Notes under the pieces: generated by a model
The model's database searches: none
Told to the model about the DNA's origin: nothing
Seen by the model: the letters and a program-made list of their open reading frames with translations, nothing else
Assembly: GCA_963210345.1 (NCBI GenBank)
Contig: OY723407.1
Span: 13,044,702 to 13,108,701 of the forward strand
Reading direction: 5' to 3'
Length of the DNA stretch: 64,000 nucleotides
Source of the DNA: Inga oerstediana
Taxonomy: Eukaryota; Streptophyta; Magnoliopsida; Fabales; Fabaceae
In this document: piece by piece, positions 33,588-46,800 of the stretch
Layout of the letters: each line of letters starts with the position of its first letter
Numbering within the stretch: position 1 is the stretch's first letter
Translations under genes and position numbers: made by a program

Positions 33588-34939
33588 GATGGCATCGCGC
33601 AATTGTCCTAACCTATCTAAAATTCAAAATCAGAAAAATTGGGCCCCCTAACTGCTGACAGCTGCGCCGCCATCCATTAAATTACATTAAAAGTATGCCA
33701 ATTACAATTAAAATAAATGTAATTCGGGTATGCCAAATTGGATGTATATAGAAAAAATTAGGCAGACATATAAGCTGGCAACTATGGTGGTTGGTTTTGT
33801 AATCACCGGGAGTCACTATCCACCTTAATAGCTTATAAACCTCATAATTCTGTCATTAATATTTTATTATTTAGCCTTGGATATTAATTAATGATATTAT
33901 GATGAGGATTGGGACATAATATATATATATATATATATATATTATAACGGGAACTTTCAGCGGAAAGTGGATTAGACTTCCATTTTAAATTAATTTTTAT
34001 CCTCTAAGCTTATCCTTACGGGCAAGAAATAAGGCATGAAAAATGACACACACCCAGAAAATGAAGTGAACATTTTAGACCACAATGCCAAAAAAATCAC
34101 ACTTGAAGGTTGATTGGGCGAGTCATAATTTTTGCGCACATTTACAATGAGTCAGAACCAAAAATAAAAGGAAGGAAAATTCAAACATCAGAAATTGAAT
34201 ATTCAATTACCTTGACTAATGAAAATTTATCTTCTCATCATTTGACCAAAATACTTCTAAGCCTTTTTAATAAAAAATGCGTTCATTATATAAAAATGAT
34301 TTATACTTTTAAAATACAATACACAACCACACATATTAAAAAAAATTTAAAATTCAATACCTCTTATCCATTTTGTAAGAAACATTCAGGAGGATTTTTT
34401 TGAGTGAAATAAAATGAAAGTCAATCAATTAGAAAAAATAGTCATTAGAACAAGGTAGTTCCATCAATAGATTATTTTCTTTTGTCCTATATTCCTAAAT
34501 ATATGATTTCTTTACTTATTTTATAAAGATTAAGAAAGAAACTAATTTGGTTTTTTTGGAATTAAAAATATTTAGTCTTAGACATTTGAAGCACACATTA
34601 CAATATTCATCCCATCCGCAAAGAGTGTGTGTACATGTTTGTTGGTCTTTAGGATAAATCACTTTATTAAATAAAATGTGTTATATGAATATATAATTCC
34701 ACTCACAGTTTATTGTTCTATAGTTTGTTATTTTTTTTAGATTTATCAGTTGTTAAATATGGGAAAAGTTGGACAGTTATGAAATTTTAAGACAGTTAAT
34801 TATGTTTTAGGTTTTTCTTAATTTTGCTAAAATATGTCAAAAAGTGTTTTATAAATAAGATGAAGCATCTGACTTTGATCATTTAATGACTTTCTTAATA
34901 TAAGTAATAGGCAATTTGTTATGCTAGAGGCTAGAGCGT
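33588..34939. other. AT-rich spacer, no gene seen
   Basis: Contains a (TA)n run at 33918-33943. The 97-aa ORF at 34110-34403 is low in complexity and matches nothing I know. Confidence 0.3.
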
Positions 34940-35252
34940 CCTACCATCGGAAGTTGGCGCAGATGGATAGGCATCTGCGTCACACCAATCCGTTTTTGGG
35001 TTTGATCCCAGGAAACGGAAGGTGTAAAGAATTTTCATTGGGAGCTCTCTCCCCTTGGGCGCCTCAAATAGGTGAATTCCTGTCCGGCCTATCAGATTTG
35101 GGGCGCCAGGACTAGTCGGTTGTCGGGGGCCCATGTCGGTAAATCCGGCGTTGGCCTTCAGGTTAACGCCGGATATCTGGAAGGTGGGTACACCGAAGGT
35201 CAAAAATGATCCATTGCATAAACCATAAAAAAAATAAAAAATAAAAAACCGA
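34940..35252 (+). mobile_element. tRNA-derived SINE, plus orientation
   Basis: A perfect pol III A-box, TGGCGCAGATG (34955-34965), lies 44 nt before a B-box, GGTTTGATCCC (34999-35009, one mismatch to GGTTCGANNCC). A ~200 bp GC-richer unrelated body follows, then a tail of A-runs (35221-35250). The promoter geometry is tRNA-like but the sequence does not fold as a complete tRNA, so a SINE is the best reading. ORFs across it are incidental. Confidence 0.65.
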
Positions 35253-36370
35253 GGCTTGAGCGTCCTTTCCTTAGACCCCTTCCTTGAGAAAAGGTAAAAC
35301 TGGCCGCCTAACTTGTAGAAAGTGTCCCCTCTCCCAATTCCCAACTGAGATTTTTAGAAAACAAAGGGGACTCTAATGTTTATCACTCTACACGTTATAT
35401 ATTTATATTGCCAACCACTGTAGTACGCATTATTCAACTTTTAAGTTTTCACATTATACAACTTTTAAGTTTTAATACACCTCGGGTATAATATAAGCTA
35501 CTTTAACTAATTTATAAAAATTAAAAAATGGTAGTTAGTTCATTAAATTCATTGTAAATTGAAAGAAATTTCTAACTTTATCCATATTAAATGAGGTAGT
35601 AAAGGAAAGAGAAAAATATAAGGAGTCATATTTGAATATTAATTACAGAGGTAAAATTGGTAAATAAGTATTAATTATTCTCCAAATAACTTATATTATG
35701 GATCAAACCATTTTTCTAGAAGTAGAAGCCACTTGTATCGTGGATGGGGTAGTAATGTGCATTTTTTTTTATGATTCCTTTTTAACAGGGTTTGTCCTGG
35801 GTTAAAAAAATAAGGGATAATTGTATTTATATCCCGAACAAGAGAAAATACGACAAAGTGATCTCTTAAAATCATATTTAAGTCCTATGAGATTTTTTTA
35901 CAATAAATCCCAACTCTACTAACAAGTGCATGAAAATCTATTGACAAGTGTAGGGGTGTCCGCTGATAAGCCCATAAGTATTTGACAATTGAAATTTATT
36001 ATAAAAAAGTCTCACAAGATTTAAATATAATTTTATGATTTTAAGGGATCATTTTATTATATTTTCTCTTGACCTAAATATAATTTTTTCTTAAAATAAA
36101 AAAGTGGTAGTTGGGGAAGTGGGAGAAATGACCAAAACAATCATATTCATAATTCATCGAACGAATAATATTCTGTGCTTTGAAGACGGACAGCTCAGAA
36201 AACCGGAAGCAACTAAGCAAGGCGAGGGTACCTGAGTACGCCAAAGGCAAACGCGATCATAATTCATAATAATAGGGAGGAAAACGTGTGAGAGCGAGGG
36301 CATTTCCGTAATTGGCAAGCCGAAGTTACGGGAAAATTTAAACAAAGAAAAGGCCCACAAAGGCCTCACC
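35253..36370. other. Intergenic region upstream of the NOI-like gene
   Basis: AT-rich, no gene. The distal promoter of the downstream gene is presumably in the last few hundred bases. A TTGACC (W-box core) occurs near 36070. Confidence 0.3.
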
Positions 36371-36380
36371 ATCCATTTGC

Positions 36381-36388
36381 ATATAAAA
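36381..36388 (+). promoter_or_regulatory. Probable TATA box of the NOI-like gene
   Basis: ATATAAAA preceded by GC, about 265 bp before the start codon. A pyrimidine-rich leader (CTCGCTCTTCTCGCGCC, near 36478) follows, as in many plant 5' UTRs. Position and context only; the transcription start is not proven. Confidence 0.45.
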
Positions 36389-36647
36389 TCTGCCAGGACG
36401 CACATTGCTGATTGCCTTTGCCCAGTCATCGTGTTGTGCGTTTCCATACAGTTATTTTCTGTTGGCTCTTAGCTGCCTCGCTCTTCTCGCGCCTCTCTCC
36501 TCTTCCTTGCTCCTTTGCTCCACTTGAATATTCTATATACACACATACATATATACTCACGCATCTATATTCTGCCAAAACTGCTGTTATTCTCCGTAGT
36601 GTCCAGTTCTGAGTTCTGAATCCTCGAAGATCTGAAATCGCTCTCTC

Positions 36648-38058
36648 ATGAAGAATCGTAAGGAGGTAAGTTCTTGTCTGTTTTCTATTTTTCTCTCCGT
36701 TCTTCTTTAGATTTGTTTGGTTGCTGAGAGAAGCGAGGGAAATAAATAAATTAGTTGAACTGCATGGTTGTAGAAAAGACATGAGAATCGATGTTATTGT
36801 GTGATTGTGTTGCGCGATTGAGGAATTCTTCAAAAATGAATCGATTAAGAGCTCTGTCTCTGGCATAATCGTGAATCTAGATAGAAATTTGCAAGGTTCT
36901 GTATTAATTTAGGCTTTTTAGGTTCCGATGGAAATACATGGAAAGCAGGTTGTTATTGGTTTCGACTTTTGTAATTAAGCTTGTTTTTGGAAGTTCCCGT
37001 GAATAAATCTTCGAAAGCTCAGTTCGATATTTTGCTTCTCCGGAAGCCTAAGTCCCTGTAATTCAATCTTCATTTTAGTGGTTAGTAATTGGTTCATGCG
37101 CCGTCAGATTCTTTTTTTTTCTTTTTTTCTTCGCTATTTTTCTTTATGCTCCTCAAGTCCTCATACATTTCGCCGTTTTTCTCCGTCAAACAGCGGATGC
37201 AAATAATTTACCAACTCCCTTTTTTTTTTTTTGTCAGAATTTTCCAGCTCAGTTTAATCGGTCAATTTACTTGTTGCTTTTAATCCTTTGACCAGACAGC
37301 GTCAATGATATATGGGTTCCTATAACTAATGATACATTTCTCTTTAAACTCTAGAACGTTGAAGCCTTCTTTTTGAAACATCTTAATTTTCCAAATACGG
37401 CTTGTATACAGTTCTGGCATGAGCAGGTGCTATTGATAGTTTCTTGTGGTTGAGCCCACACTTGCTTCATTTCACAATGAGAAATAATATCATTACTTCC
37501 TTTTATTTTTCTCGTTCCCGTTAATACAACCAATGATCGATGCGCAGTGATTCGTGGCTTAATTGATGAAATATTTTTGTTGCAGAACAATGCTCCGTGG
37601 CTATCGGTTCCACAGTTCGGGGATTGGGATCAGAAGGGGCAAGTGCCAGACTACTCAATGGATTTTTCAAAAATCCGGGAAACGAGGAAGCAAAACAAGA
37701 TTAATGTTTCCAGGGCGAGTCTTGGTAACGAAGAAGAGCTTATGGCTTCTTCAAATGCCAGCATAAACACCAAGCACAGCATCACTGAGCCCCAGCATTA
37801 CCATTACCATCAAAGCCACCACTCTCAAACTGTAAGATTCTTTCCTAACTTTTCAACTGAAAAAATGATAATATCATTATACAACTCCAAGTTGTAGCTA
37901 TGAAAAACAAAGATAGAAGCATTCGCAATACTTTCACAGGCTAGTAGTGGAAACATTCCTTGAAATATACTCAAGCTCATTCCGCATTTACTTTTGATAT
38001 TCTTTGACAGGCAAGGAAGAGCTTCTTCAGCTACTTCAACTGTTGCGTGAAAGCTTAA
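36648..38058 (+). CDS. NOI-domain / RIN4-like protein
   Basis: Three exons: 36648-36665, 37586-37831 and 38011-38058, all phase 0, with GT-AG introns of 920 and 179 bp. They encode 103 aa. Exon 2 holds the NOI domain of the RIN4 family. It starts with APWLSVPQFGDWD (residues 9-21), which contains the PxFGxW core that the bacterial protease AvrRpt2 recognises in this family. DYSMDFSKIRETRKQNK and a RASLGNEEE segment follow. A His-rich linker precedes exon 3, which ends SFFSYFNCCVKA. The paired cysteines near the C-terminus are the usual acylation site that tethers these proteins to the plasma membrane. The family's founder RIN4 is guarded by immune receptors; the roles of small NOI proteins are less clear. 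The start was chosen because exon 1 (MKNRKE) ends at GAG|GTAAG in phase. All expected parts are present, so it looks functional. Longer plus-strand ORFs read through the introns and are not the protein. Confidence 0.92.
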
Positions 38059-38655
38059 TATTAGAGGTGTTGTACATTATTTTTCTTGTCTTCCGTAGAT
38101 TTGGTTGGTGAGGGGCACTTGTGCTACTTCCCATTGGGTGATTAATTGTTTTTTTTTTTTCTTTTTCGATCATGAATCAAGGTTTTTCTTTCCCTTTTGG
38201 TCCTGCTCTTGTATTAGTGACACTACTACCTGAAGCATTCAGAAATTTGGTTAAAAACTAACAAGATAAGAATTCATTCCAGTTCTGCAGAGATGTCCAT
38301 GTTTACTGGTTGGCCATCTTTTTGCATTGTCGTGATGTTGCTCAAGTTTGAGAGTCATTTTTTTCTTAGGTCTCGTACTCTCAAACATATTAATTATTTA
38401 GCTGTTATTTGCTAAAAAACATATTTTCGCCTTTTCTGATTATTTTTTTTCTAAAATCTAGATATTTCAGCCGCTAGAAAGCAATTAGCAATTCAAAAGA
38501 TATTGAGCCTAGAATCAATGTAGCTGTTCATCACTGCCTTTTGAGAAATTTATAATTTTTCAATCCTCCCAACCACCAAATCAGATGCCTGCAGAACAAA
38601 CTACAATGTTTTTAATGATGTTCCAATGATTTACATTTGACATTTCTTATTTCAT
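38059..38655. other. 3' flank of the NOI-like gene
   Basis: Probable 3' UTR, then AT-rich spacer. No clear AATAAA close to the stop was noted. Confidence 0.3.
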
Positions 38656-39925
38656 TAAATTCACAAGTATACCCGTGAACTTTTACTCAAAATGTGTCCG
38701 ATACCATATGTTTTTCGGAGGTTCAAAAGTACTTATAAACATTTAAATTCAGAGCAAAAATACCATCACCATTAAATTGCCTTAACATATGTTACTTACC
38801 ATATGAAAATATCAAAATACCCCTGAACTAAGAAAAGGCACCCTCCCCCTCCAGCACAAAACTATCATACGCAACCAATCAGATCAAATTGCCACACATT
38901 ATTATTCCAAGTAAAATCATTACTGACACAGGTGGCGTGATGGTTTGAGAAAAACAAGTGAATTGAATTAGAAAAAGACTAGAAAAGATAAGAAATGGAG
39001 TTAGAAAGTGGATTGTTGAAAGCGGACAAATTTACTGGGTGTGAAACTAGCAAGGAGCGACTTTGCGAGAACCGAGTCGACCAGCGAAATCCTCATGCCT
39101 CTCTTATTTTTGACATTGCTTTTGGAGGGTTGTTGTTGGGGAGATGCTGTGGGGGAGAGATGACTTATGGGGGAGGTTGAGTCCTGAAGAGGAGGCTGAT
39201 ACAACAGTCAAATTTCCTTAATCCTACAAATAAAAACCCATTAGTGGAAGAACATTCCTATGAGGAACCAAGCCACAAAACGCAGGCAATCAGGTTGAGG
39301 GAGGGAGGAAGTAGAGAATGGGTTGAGGAAGGCAGGGCTTGAGGTCGGCATTTGGAAGAGGTAGAGCAATTGCAACGGTGGCAATCACACTTGTGGTCTG
39401 TGAGTGAGTGGAGAAAATGCCGATGAGGATGGCAACCACAAGAGATTGAGACAGGCGGAGGAGAGATCTCGAAGGAGAGCACAGGGAGGATGAGTAGTTG
39501 ATTCAAATATGCAAAGTGGAAATTAAAAAAAAAGTAATAGAGGATGTTGGTAGAGAATCAGCAATGCTGTTGGCGGAAGATGCCGCCGTCACCACCTCTC
39601 CGCCTCCGTCCCTTAAGAAGAAAGATGGGAAACGAAAGGAGAAAGGAAAGAGCAAGAGATTGGATCTCGAGAGGAGGGAGGGTTAGTAAAGGAAACTTAA
39701 CAAACCTGAGCAGTTTTAGTTTTTTAGTAGTGTGGGGCTCACCATTAAAAGAGTAACTGCTAATGCAAAAGGGAATTTTCCTCTTATTTTGAAAGTCTAC
39801 AGGTAATACTTCTGTGGATTTTTTGTATCAAAAAAAATATAGATACTTTTACACTTCCAAAAAGTACATAGGATTGAACACACTTTGAATAAAAATTCAT
39901 ATTCATAAGGATTTTTGTACCTCAA
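38656..39925. mobile_element. Possible DNA transposon with long imperfect terminal inverted repeats
   Basis: Sequence from about 38661 (CTCAAAATGTGTCCGATACC and beyond) is matched in reverse complement by 39800-39921 (TTCAAAGTGTGTTCAATCCT and beyond) for about 110 bp at roughly 65-70% by eye. The middle is less AT-rich and has short ORFs (38995-39180; 39498-39686) with no known domain. Long TIRs around unrelated sequence suggest a Mutator-like non-autonomous element. The TSD is not resolved. Confidence 0.35.
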
Positions 39926-40560
39926 CTCAAATTACTTTTTGGACAACTTATTTTTTCTACAAAAAGAATTACCCAATTGTCTTCAACCTCGGTGCATATG
40001 CAATCACTTGTATAAAATAACACCAACTTAAAGAGTGTAACATCAAGCATCATCTACGATCTAAAAGTTAAGAGAACGAGACTGAAAACTTAACCAGGAT
40101 GCAGTATCAATAGACCGAGTAGAGAATAATTAATTAAAAGATGTTTCAAATTAAATTTGGGCGTGTAGATTTTTTTTTTTTTTTTAAGAAAAGAGATTTG
40201 CACTCACATAGAACTCCACAAAAATCAAATTAATTGATGAACCCAAATACTATAGAGCGCGGACGCCGAGTACTAATCACCCAAAATTACTGAAGAATGC
40301 TATTAACCAAAATGGGCTATGCAGAAAGATAAAAAAAAAAACAGAACACTATGTCACCAACATAGTGAATTCTCATGAAAGATAATTTTAACATTAGACT
40401 AGCGTATCCTTCAATCCCGTAATGAAACTACTAGTCTACCGCCATTATTTTGTGTGGAATGACTGGGAGACTCGACTGAATTTCGCAGTTTCTAAAACTA
40501 ACAAACCTCATCTCAATGTCTAAAAAATTCTGACAAAACTATAACACAAACCCACGGGAC
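39926..40560. other. Intergenic region between the convergent genes
   Basis: AT-rich with a T-run near 40171-40184 and no gene. The distal end may hold the DRG1 3' UTR, which is read on the minus strand. Confidence 0.3.
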
Positions 40561-40805
40561 AAACCCAGAGGTTTTACAGGCATCGCTTGACCACAAAATG
40601 GCTCTACTATACATCAAGCAGGCACCATAATCTATACCAAATTCCCCACTAAAGAAGGGCACAAAACAAAAGATGGGAATTCAACTGACAGACTCTGGAG
40701 CCAGACGTTTCATGAGATATTATTGCCGTACAACACAATTCCAATTTACCTGGCTTGCTTTCAGATCACTTGTCATACATCATCTTCAATCCCTTGCAAA
40801 GGAAA

Positions 40806-43800
40806 CTATACTTTTTTGATAATCTGAACAACATCTTCATCCTCAAGTTCATGTTCCTGGAGAGGTAAAACCCTGGTTAGCACCTTACCTCTTTACGCCT
40901 ATATATATATATATATATATAAAAGAGATGCTGGGCAGAAAGACCGAATAAGGAAGAAAACAAAGATAAGATAGTAGATTAAGTGGCACGGACCTTGCCA
41001 ACTCTTTGAGGCTTGTGCTTCACACTTGAACCCCAAACCAAAGCACTGCATCAATAGTAAGCATAAGAAGAGGACCATATATCCAAAAAATGACTTGAGC
41101 ATGTGGAACAACAACATCAAACAAATGAATCCAGTATCAGTAGATGTGATCAAATAAACCAGAGTCCACATAGTCGCAGACATGGAGAAATATAACATGA
41201 TAGGAAAATTACATTTCAGGACCACAACTAGGTGTAGGGTTCGCAAGGGAGGGGAAATTTTAACGAACTTTCACTCCCCTCCCCACCAAATTGGGGGGAT
41301 TTGGAGGGATTACTAATATTCCTCTCCCCTCCCCTCCCCTTACCTCCTCTTTATTAACACCCCACCCCCCATTGAACCAAACAATGCAGTAGACTCATCA
41401 GCCCGTTAGTGCTTTCAATTACATTCATTAATCTTTCATGAGATCCATTCTAATAAAAGTCTAAAGAAGCGAAGAAAGTCTGAGCGTTGCACAGATGACT
41501 GATAAGTATCTGCAATCATGTTTGAGAGAAGGGACCATCACAGTGAACAGATCTAAATAAACGGAATTAATTTTCCACCCTTGGAAAAAAGAAATCACTT
41601 GCTGAGTATAATGCACGATATACACAAGAGACAAGACTACTTACATCCTGGACATAGTTCTCAAACCCAACTTTTACACTACTAACTCCTCATGCAAGCT
41701 AGCATGGAAAATTGCTTAGCGTTCTTGAATGCATAAACCTTAAGTAATATCAAATTTTGGGACAAGGTACTCACTATTTAAACTGTTTAAGCATATCCTT
41801 GTGAATGCGAATGCAGAAGGCCTCCACTGTCCTCTTCTTAGATGACAATATTACAGGGTCTTCATAGTCAGGATTCATCCCTTTTGGCTTAGTATAAATA
41901 CGAGTCAAATTCAGATATTCCCAAATTTTCTCAAGCAGACCATCAAGGTTCCACTCCAGGTGAGCACTGCAGAATAAATTAAATTATAAACAAATCCAAC
42001 CGTGTAAAGTAGCATTTCTTCACACAAGGCACTATTTTACATTCTATTTTTATATTTTTGTACCAAAAAAAAGAATCACAATTATGAAAATCTACCAAAG
42101 GCTGAAAAAAATAATAACATGCATTTTTTTTAACAAGAGAAAATACACTGACCAAATAAACAATTACCTGACAGGGCAGTAATGAGGTAGTTTATCTAAG
42201 ATCTCCAACTCCTCGAGTGTAATCTGATCAATCTTGTTCACAACATAGATACAAGGCATGTATATTCTACTGCCCTCTATGACATCTATTAAGTCATCTG
42301 CAGTAGCATCGTATCTGAGAGTAATATCAGCATTGTGAATTCTATACTCACTACATATAGCCTTCACTGTGTCAAGATCCAGATGTGTATTGGTCACAGT
42401 TGATGTGAGATTGAGTCCACCTTTATCTTTCTTCCTGAAAGTCAGATTTGGTGGTTCTTTGTTTAACCTGTGGTTAAAAGATAAATTGTAAATAAAATGA
42501 GTGCAACGGTGATCTTTCGAAGAAAAGAAAATAGAAGCAGGAATATCTCAAAAGCAAAATATTAAATTTAAATGCATAAAAATATAATGCATATGACTAT
42601 TCAAATCTGAGCGGCTAATGGCCAAACAAAAACAAAACATGAATAGCAGAAAAAGTAAACAATAAGATCATTATCCGAGTTAAAACCAAGTATGCACTTT
42701 GTTTCACAAGAAACTTAAATTAAATTCACAAGGACTTACAGATAAAAGCTAATTCCATAACGATCAAGAAGTTCAGTTTAATTATTGGCTGAATTTTTAT
42801 ATTTTTGCATTCAGATTGTATCCACCATACAACAAGGTGACTTAAAATTACAATTGTGATAGAATACCAAGCAGGAAATCAAGTGCGGTTAATTTAGGGG
42901 ATTGAATTAATCTAATTTTGTTTTATTAATATTTATTTTAGTTGTTTTACTAGTGGTTTGTTAAGTGCTCAGCAAGATTAGGATTAAGTGGAGTTAGTTA
43001 GGATTATACGCTGAGTCAAGATATTTTATTTATTGAATTAAATGTATTCAAATATGTTATTTTTATGAGTCGTGGTTAGTGGTCCTAAATTTTAGGGAGT
43101 CATGGTTACTCTTTTTATCTATAAATATTGACTCTTGTTATATGTAAAAGCAGTATGAAAAAATATATAAAAATTGGTAGAGAATAACTTCTCTAATTAC
43201 GGGAGATTCTCCTTGGGCTTTAGCAGTCTGATGGGTTAAGATTCTGGCTCATCTTCCTACTAAAGATTTATCCTTTTCTTTATTAATTATGAGATTAGAT
43301 TCTGATTTCATAATTTAATAAAGAGTTATCCTTCTAATTTTTATCCTTTTATCTTCCCTAAAAAAATTGGTTTCTACCATTTGGTATCAGAGCTGTTCGA
43401 TCCTTAACCAAATCTTCCGCTAGCTTTTTTCCCACATCTCTCTCATTCCCATCATCATCGATGAAGCTTCAAGAAACCTTGTTACGACCTTCTGATCTTG
43501 TTTTGGATTGTGTCTACATAGATCATTTTATCCTAGAAGCCTTGGTATCTTATTGGCTACATCGTGCTCGGCCTACCCTTGTTCGTGGAGCTTCATTGGA
43601 ATTGCCGATACATGTTCTTATGTTGCTTTTCTGACCACTAAACCTTCAGACATCGGACATACGAGGAAGTCATTACTCGCCTTGAGGACAAGGCGAATTT
43701 CTAAGGGGGCAGTATTGATAGAGTACCAAGCAGGAAATCAAGTGCGGTTAATTTAGGGGATTGAATTAATCTAATTTTGTTTTATTAATATTTATTTTAG

Positions 43801-46800
43801 TTGTTTTACTAGTGGTTTGTTAAGTGCTCAGCAAGATTAGGATTAAGTGGAGTTAGTTAGGATTATACGCTGAGTCAAGATATTTTATTTATTGAATTAA
43901 ATGTATTCAAATATGTTATTTTTATGAGTCGTGGTTAGTGGTCCTAAATTTTAGGGAGTCATGGTTACTCTTTTTATCTATAAATATTGACTCTTGTTAT
44001 ATGTAAAAGCAGTCTGAAAAAATATATGAAAATTGGTAGAGAATAACTTCTCTAATTACGGGAGATTCTCCTTGGGCTTTAGCAGTCTGATGGGTTAAGA
44101 TTCTGGTTCATCTTCCTACTAAAGATTTATCCTTTTCTTTATTAATTATGAGATTAGATTCTGATTTCATAATTTAATAAAGAGTTATCCTTCTAATTTT
44201 TATCTTTTTATCTTCCCTAAAAAAATTGGTTTCTACCATTTACCACTTAAAGGAGTCAGAACTTCATGCACGAAAGAGAAAAGGCAGGGGGAAATTGAGC
44301 GAGACTGTGAACAAATTTCTTTTATGTCAGAATTGATAAGTTGACAATTAATACATGAAATGGACAAGGAAGCAGAAATAGTAAAGCAAAATAATAAAGG
44401 GCTGCTTGCTTAAAGACTCAATCAGGAAGCTAGACCAAGAGTCAACTATCTTTTAGAATTGCACTTTATTATAGACCCCAAAAAACCATATCAATCAACA
44501 TTGCCACACAGACAGTGACATAACAGAAGCAAGAGAAATAACACCACATATTACCTTATGCCAAATCCCTCAAGCTCTTTTTCTATAAGGCGCTTATGAG
44601 TTATTGGCTTTATTGCATCCAGGACAATCAAAATGCAGTTGCATGTCCTTGCCGTACTGATAACCTGCATTAACAAAACAGTTCTCAGCCCAATACATAG
44701 ACATGCAAAGAAAGATGAAATGGTGCTGAGAAATCATGAATCAGATTAAACCCTTGTTGCTGCAAGAACCAAAAGCAACAAATACAAAGTTCGATCTGTT
44801 CAGATATACAGACCGAGGTGCTTCCAACACTCTAGATAATGAAAAATACATAAACTCAGATTTTATGCAGATAACGAAATTACCCTCCTGGACTTGACTT
44901 ACACATGCATTCAATCAAAGGCCAATGATACAAAAACATTCTCTAAATTTTACAAGGAATTTTTAACATACAATGGATTTTACATTTTACAGCCATAGCT
45001 GGCTTGAAGCTAAGTAGTCCAGACACAAATAATCCCATAGAAGCAGCATGAAACTAAATTATGTTGATTACATAGTACAATTTTTACCTGCCTTCCTCTT
45101 CCTTTTCCATCCTTAGCACCCTCGATGATGCCAGGAAGATCCAGCAACTGCCACATCGAATTCAATTAGTACTATTCAAAAGTTGAATATTTCTTCTTTC
45201 ACTTTTCTTTTGGTAAAAAGGAAAGATTAAATGAGATAAAGAAGAAGAAATACAACTAATGGAAAGGAACTATAAGATATTCTAAAAACTAAGTAAGAAA
45301 AATGAAAAAAGAAAGCCCAAGAGGTTTAAAATAAGCAAAAGGCAATATAAAATCTCTTCAAATCTGAAGTAGAGGCTCTCTTAAAGCAGCATGGCGCATG
45401 GCTTTTAAGACATGTATGGGCAAAGGGATAATGCTCTTGAAGATGTGGGAACTCCTCTTCAAACAGATATACTGAGGAATTGCAAAACTACACTCTAACA
45501 CAAAATCCTGGCCTCTTTCTTATCAAAACCTTGGGTGTAAAGCAAAATTGCTCTCAAGTGTGAGGATGAACCTAGTGTAAGCCTAGAACTTCAAGGTCAA
45601 AAAAATAATACCAATCAAAAATTGCTGCCCAACCATGATAAGTGAACGTTGATATGAGATTATGCACCATAAATTGGAATATTATAAAGTTGCAGACACA
45701 GAAGATTGTTGCTTTACATGGACATATCTAACTCATTGGCGACAAATTTTCAGCAGTGAGAATACAGTTAAAATATTTCCCTTCAAAACAAGCAATATTA
45801 GCGGGAACATCTAGTCTCTCACATGATAAGGAGTTCGAGTTAACAATTTTTAAATGCCTGAATGATACAACACAGTTTCTTTCCGTGGTTGTACCTGAAT
45901 TTTAGCTCCACGATACACTATCACACCTGGGATGCAAGTTAAAGTGGTAAACTCATACGAAGCAACCTGAAAATAGAGAAAAAAGGTTGAATCAATCAGA
46001 AAATACCTCCACATAACCTAAAAATTAGATACTTCAGAAAATTATGATGCTATCCAACACCTGTTCCAGTGAATTATGACAAACGTCCTTCCTGAAAAGG
46101 AGGGCTATGAAAGCACTGAGGTAGTACAGAAGGTTATGGTTCACTAGGTTATTCAGATTGCTTAAAGTTTTTTCCTACTTTTCCATCTCTCAATCACTTT
46201 CTACTCAAGGTTATCATTTTCTTAATCCTGTCCAAAGCTGCATCAATTCATCAGACTATTCTAAATAAAATGATAATCAATACATGGAAAGAAAATGGCA
46301 ACATGATCTGGCACATACAAATTAAAGATTAAAATTTATATAATAAAACTTCCATACCTCTGAAAATGTCCCAGTCAGCTTATTCAGTAGAGTAGATTTG
46401 CCAACTGAAGGAAATCCCACAAGACCCACTCTTGCATCCCCACTTTTAGTAACATCAAAACCTTCACCAGCACCCCCACCTCCCTTTGATGAAGGTTCCA
46501 GCAGTTCCCTCCTCAACTTTGCAAGTTTGGCCTGGTACCATGCATTTACAAATATTGTACTTACTCCACAAAATATAGCAACACAAAAGCATATAAAAAG
46601 ACAATTTTGAGTTATATTTAAAAAAAATAAGGATTGAATTTCAAGTATGATTATATCCTCATGGAAACTTCATCATTCAAAGAAACAACATTACAAAAGA
46701 AAACATCCATCTACCATTCCAATATCACATCTTAAAAAAATCAGATCAAGGATCAAAGTGGATTATATATACCAGGAATCCTGAGAAAACTTTTTATGGA

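Noticed and set aside
34950..35030. tRNA gene suggested by A-box and B-box
   Set aside because: The sequence between and around the boxes does not form acceptor or anticodon arms, and a long body with an A-rich tail follows, as in a SINE.
36426..36866. 146-aa minus-strand ORF over the NOI gene leader and intron 1
   Set aside because: Antisense to a well-supported gene start, with no domain. A chance ORF.
39498..39756. Lys/Glu-rich ORFs that might be a small gene
   Set aside because: Low complexity, no start context and no conserved motif, and they lie inside a putative transposon.
40899..41246. 115-aa minus-strand ORF
   Set aside because: It is an off-frame reading through DRG1 exon 9 and its introns. 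The true frame is fixed by the flanking exons.
42852..42856. TSD for the retrotransposon in DRG1 intron 6
   Set aside because: AATTG before the first LTR is not matched by the TTTAC after the second, so no duplication is claimed.
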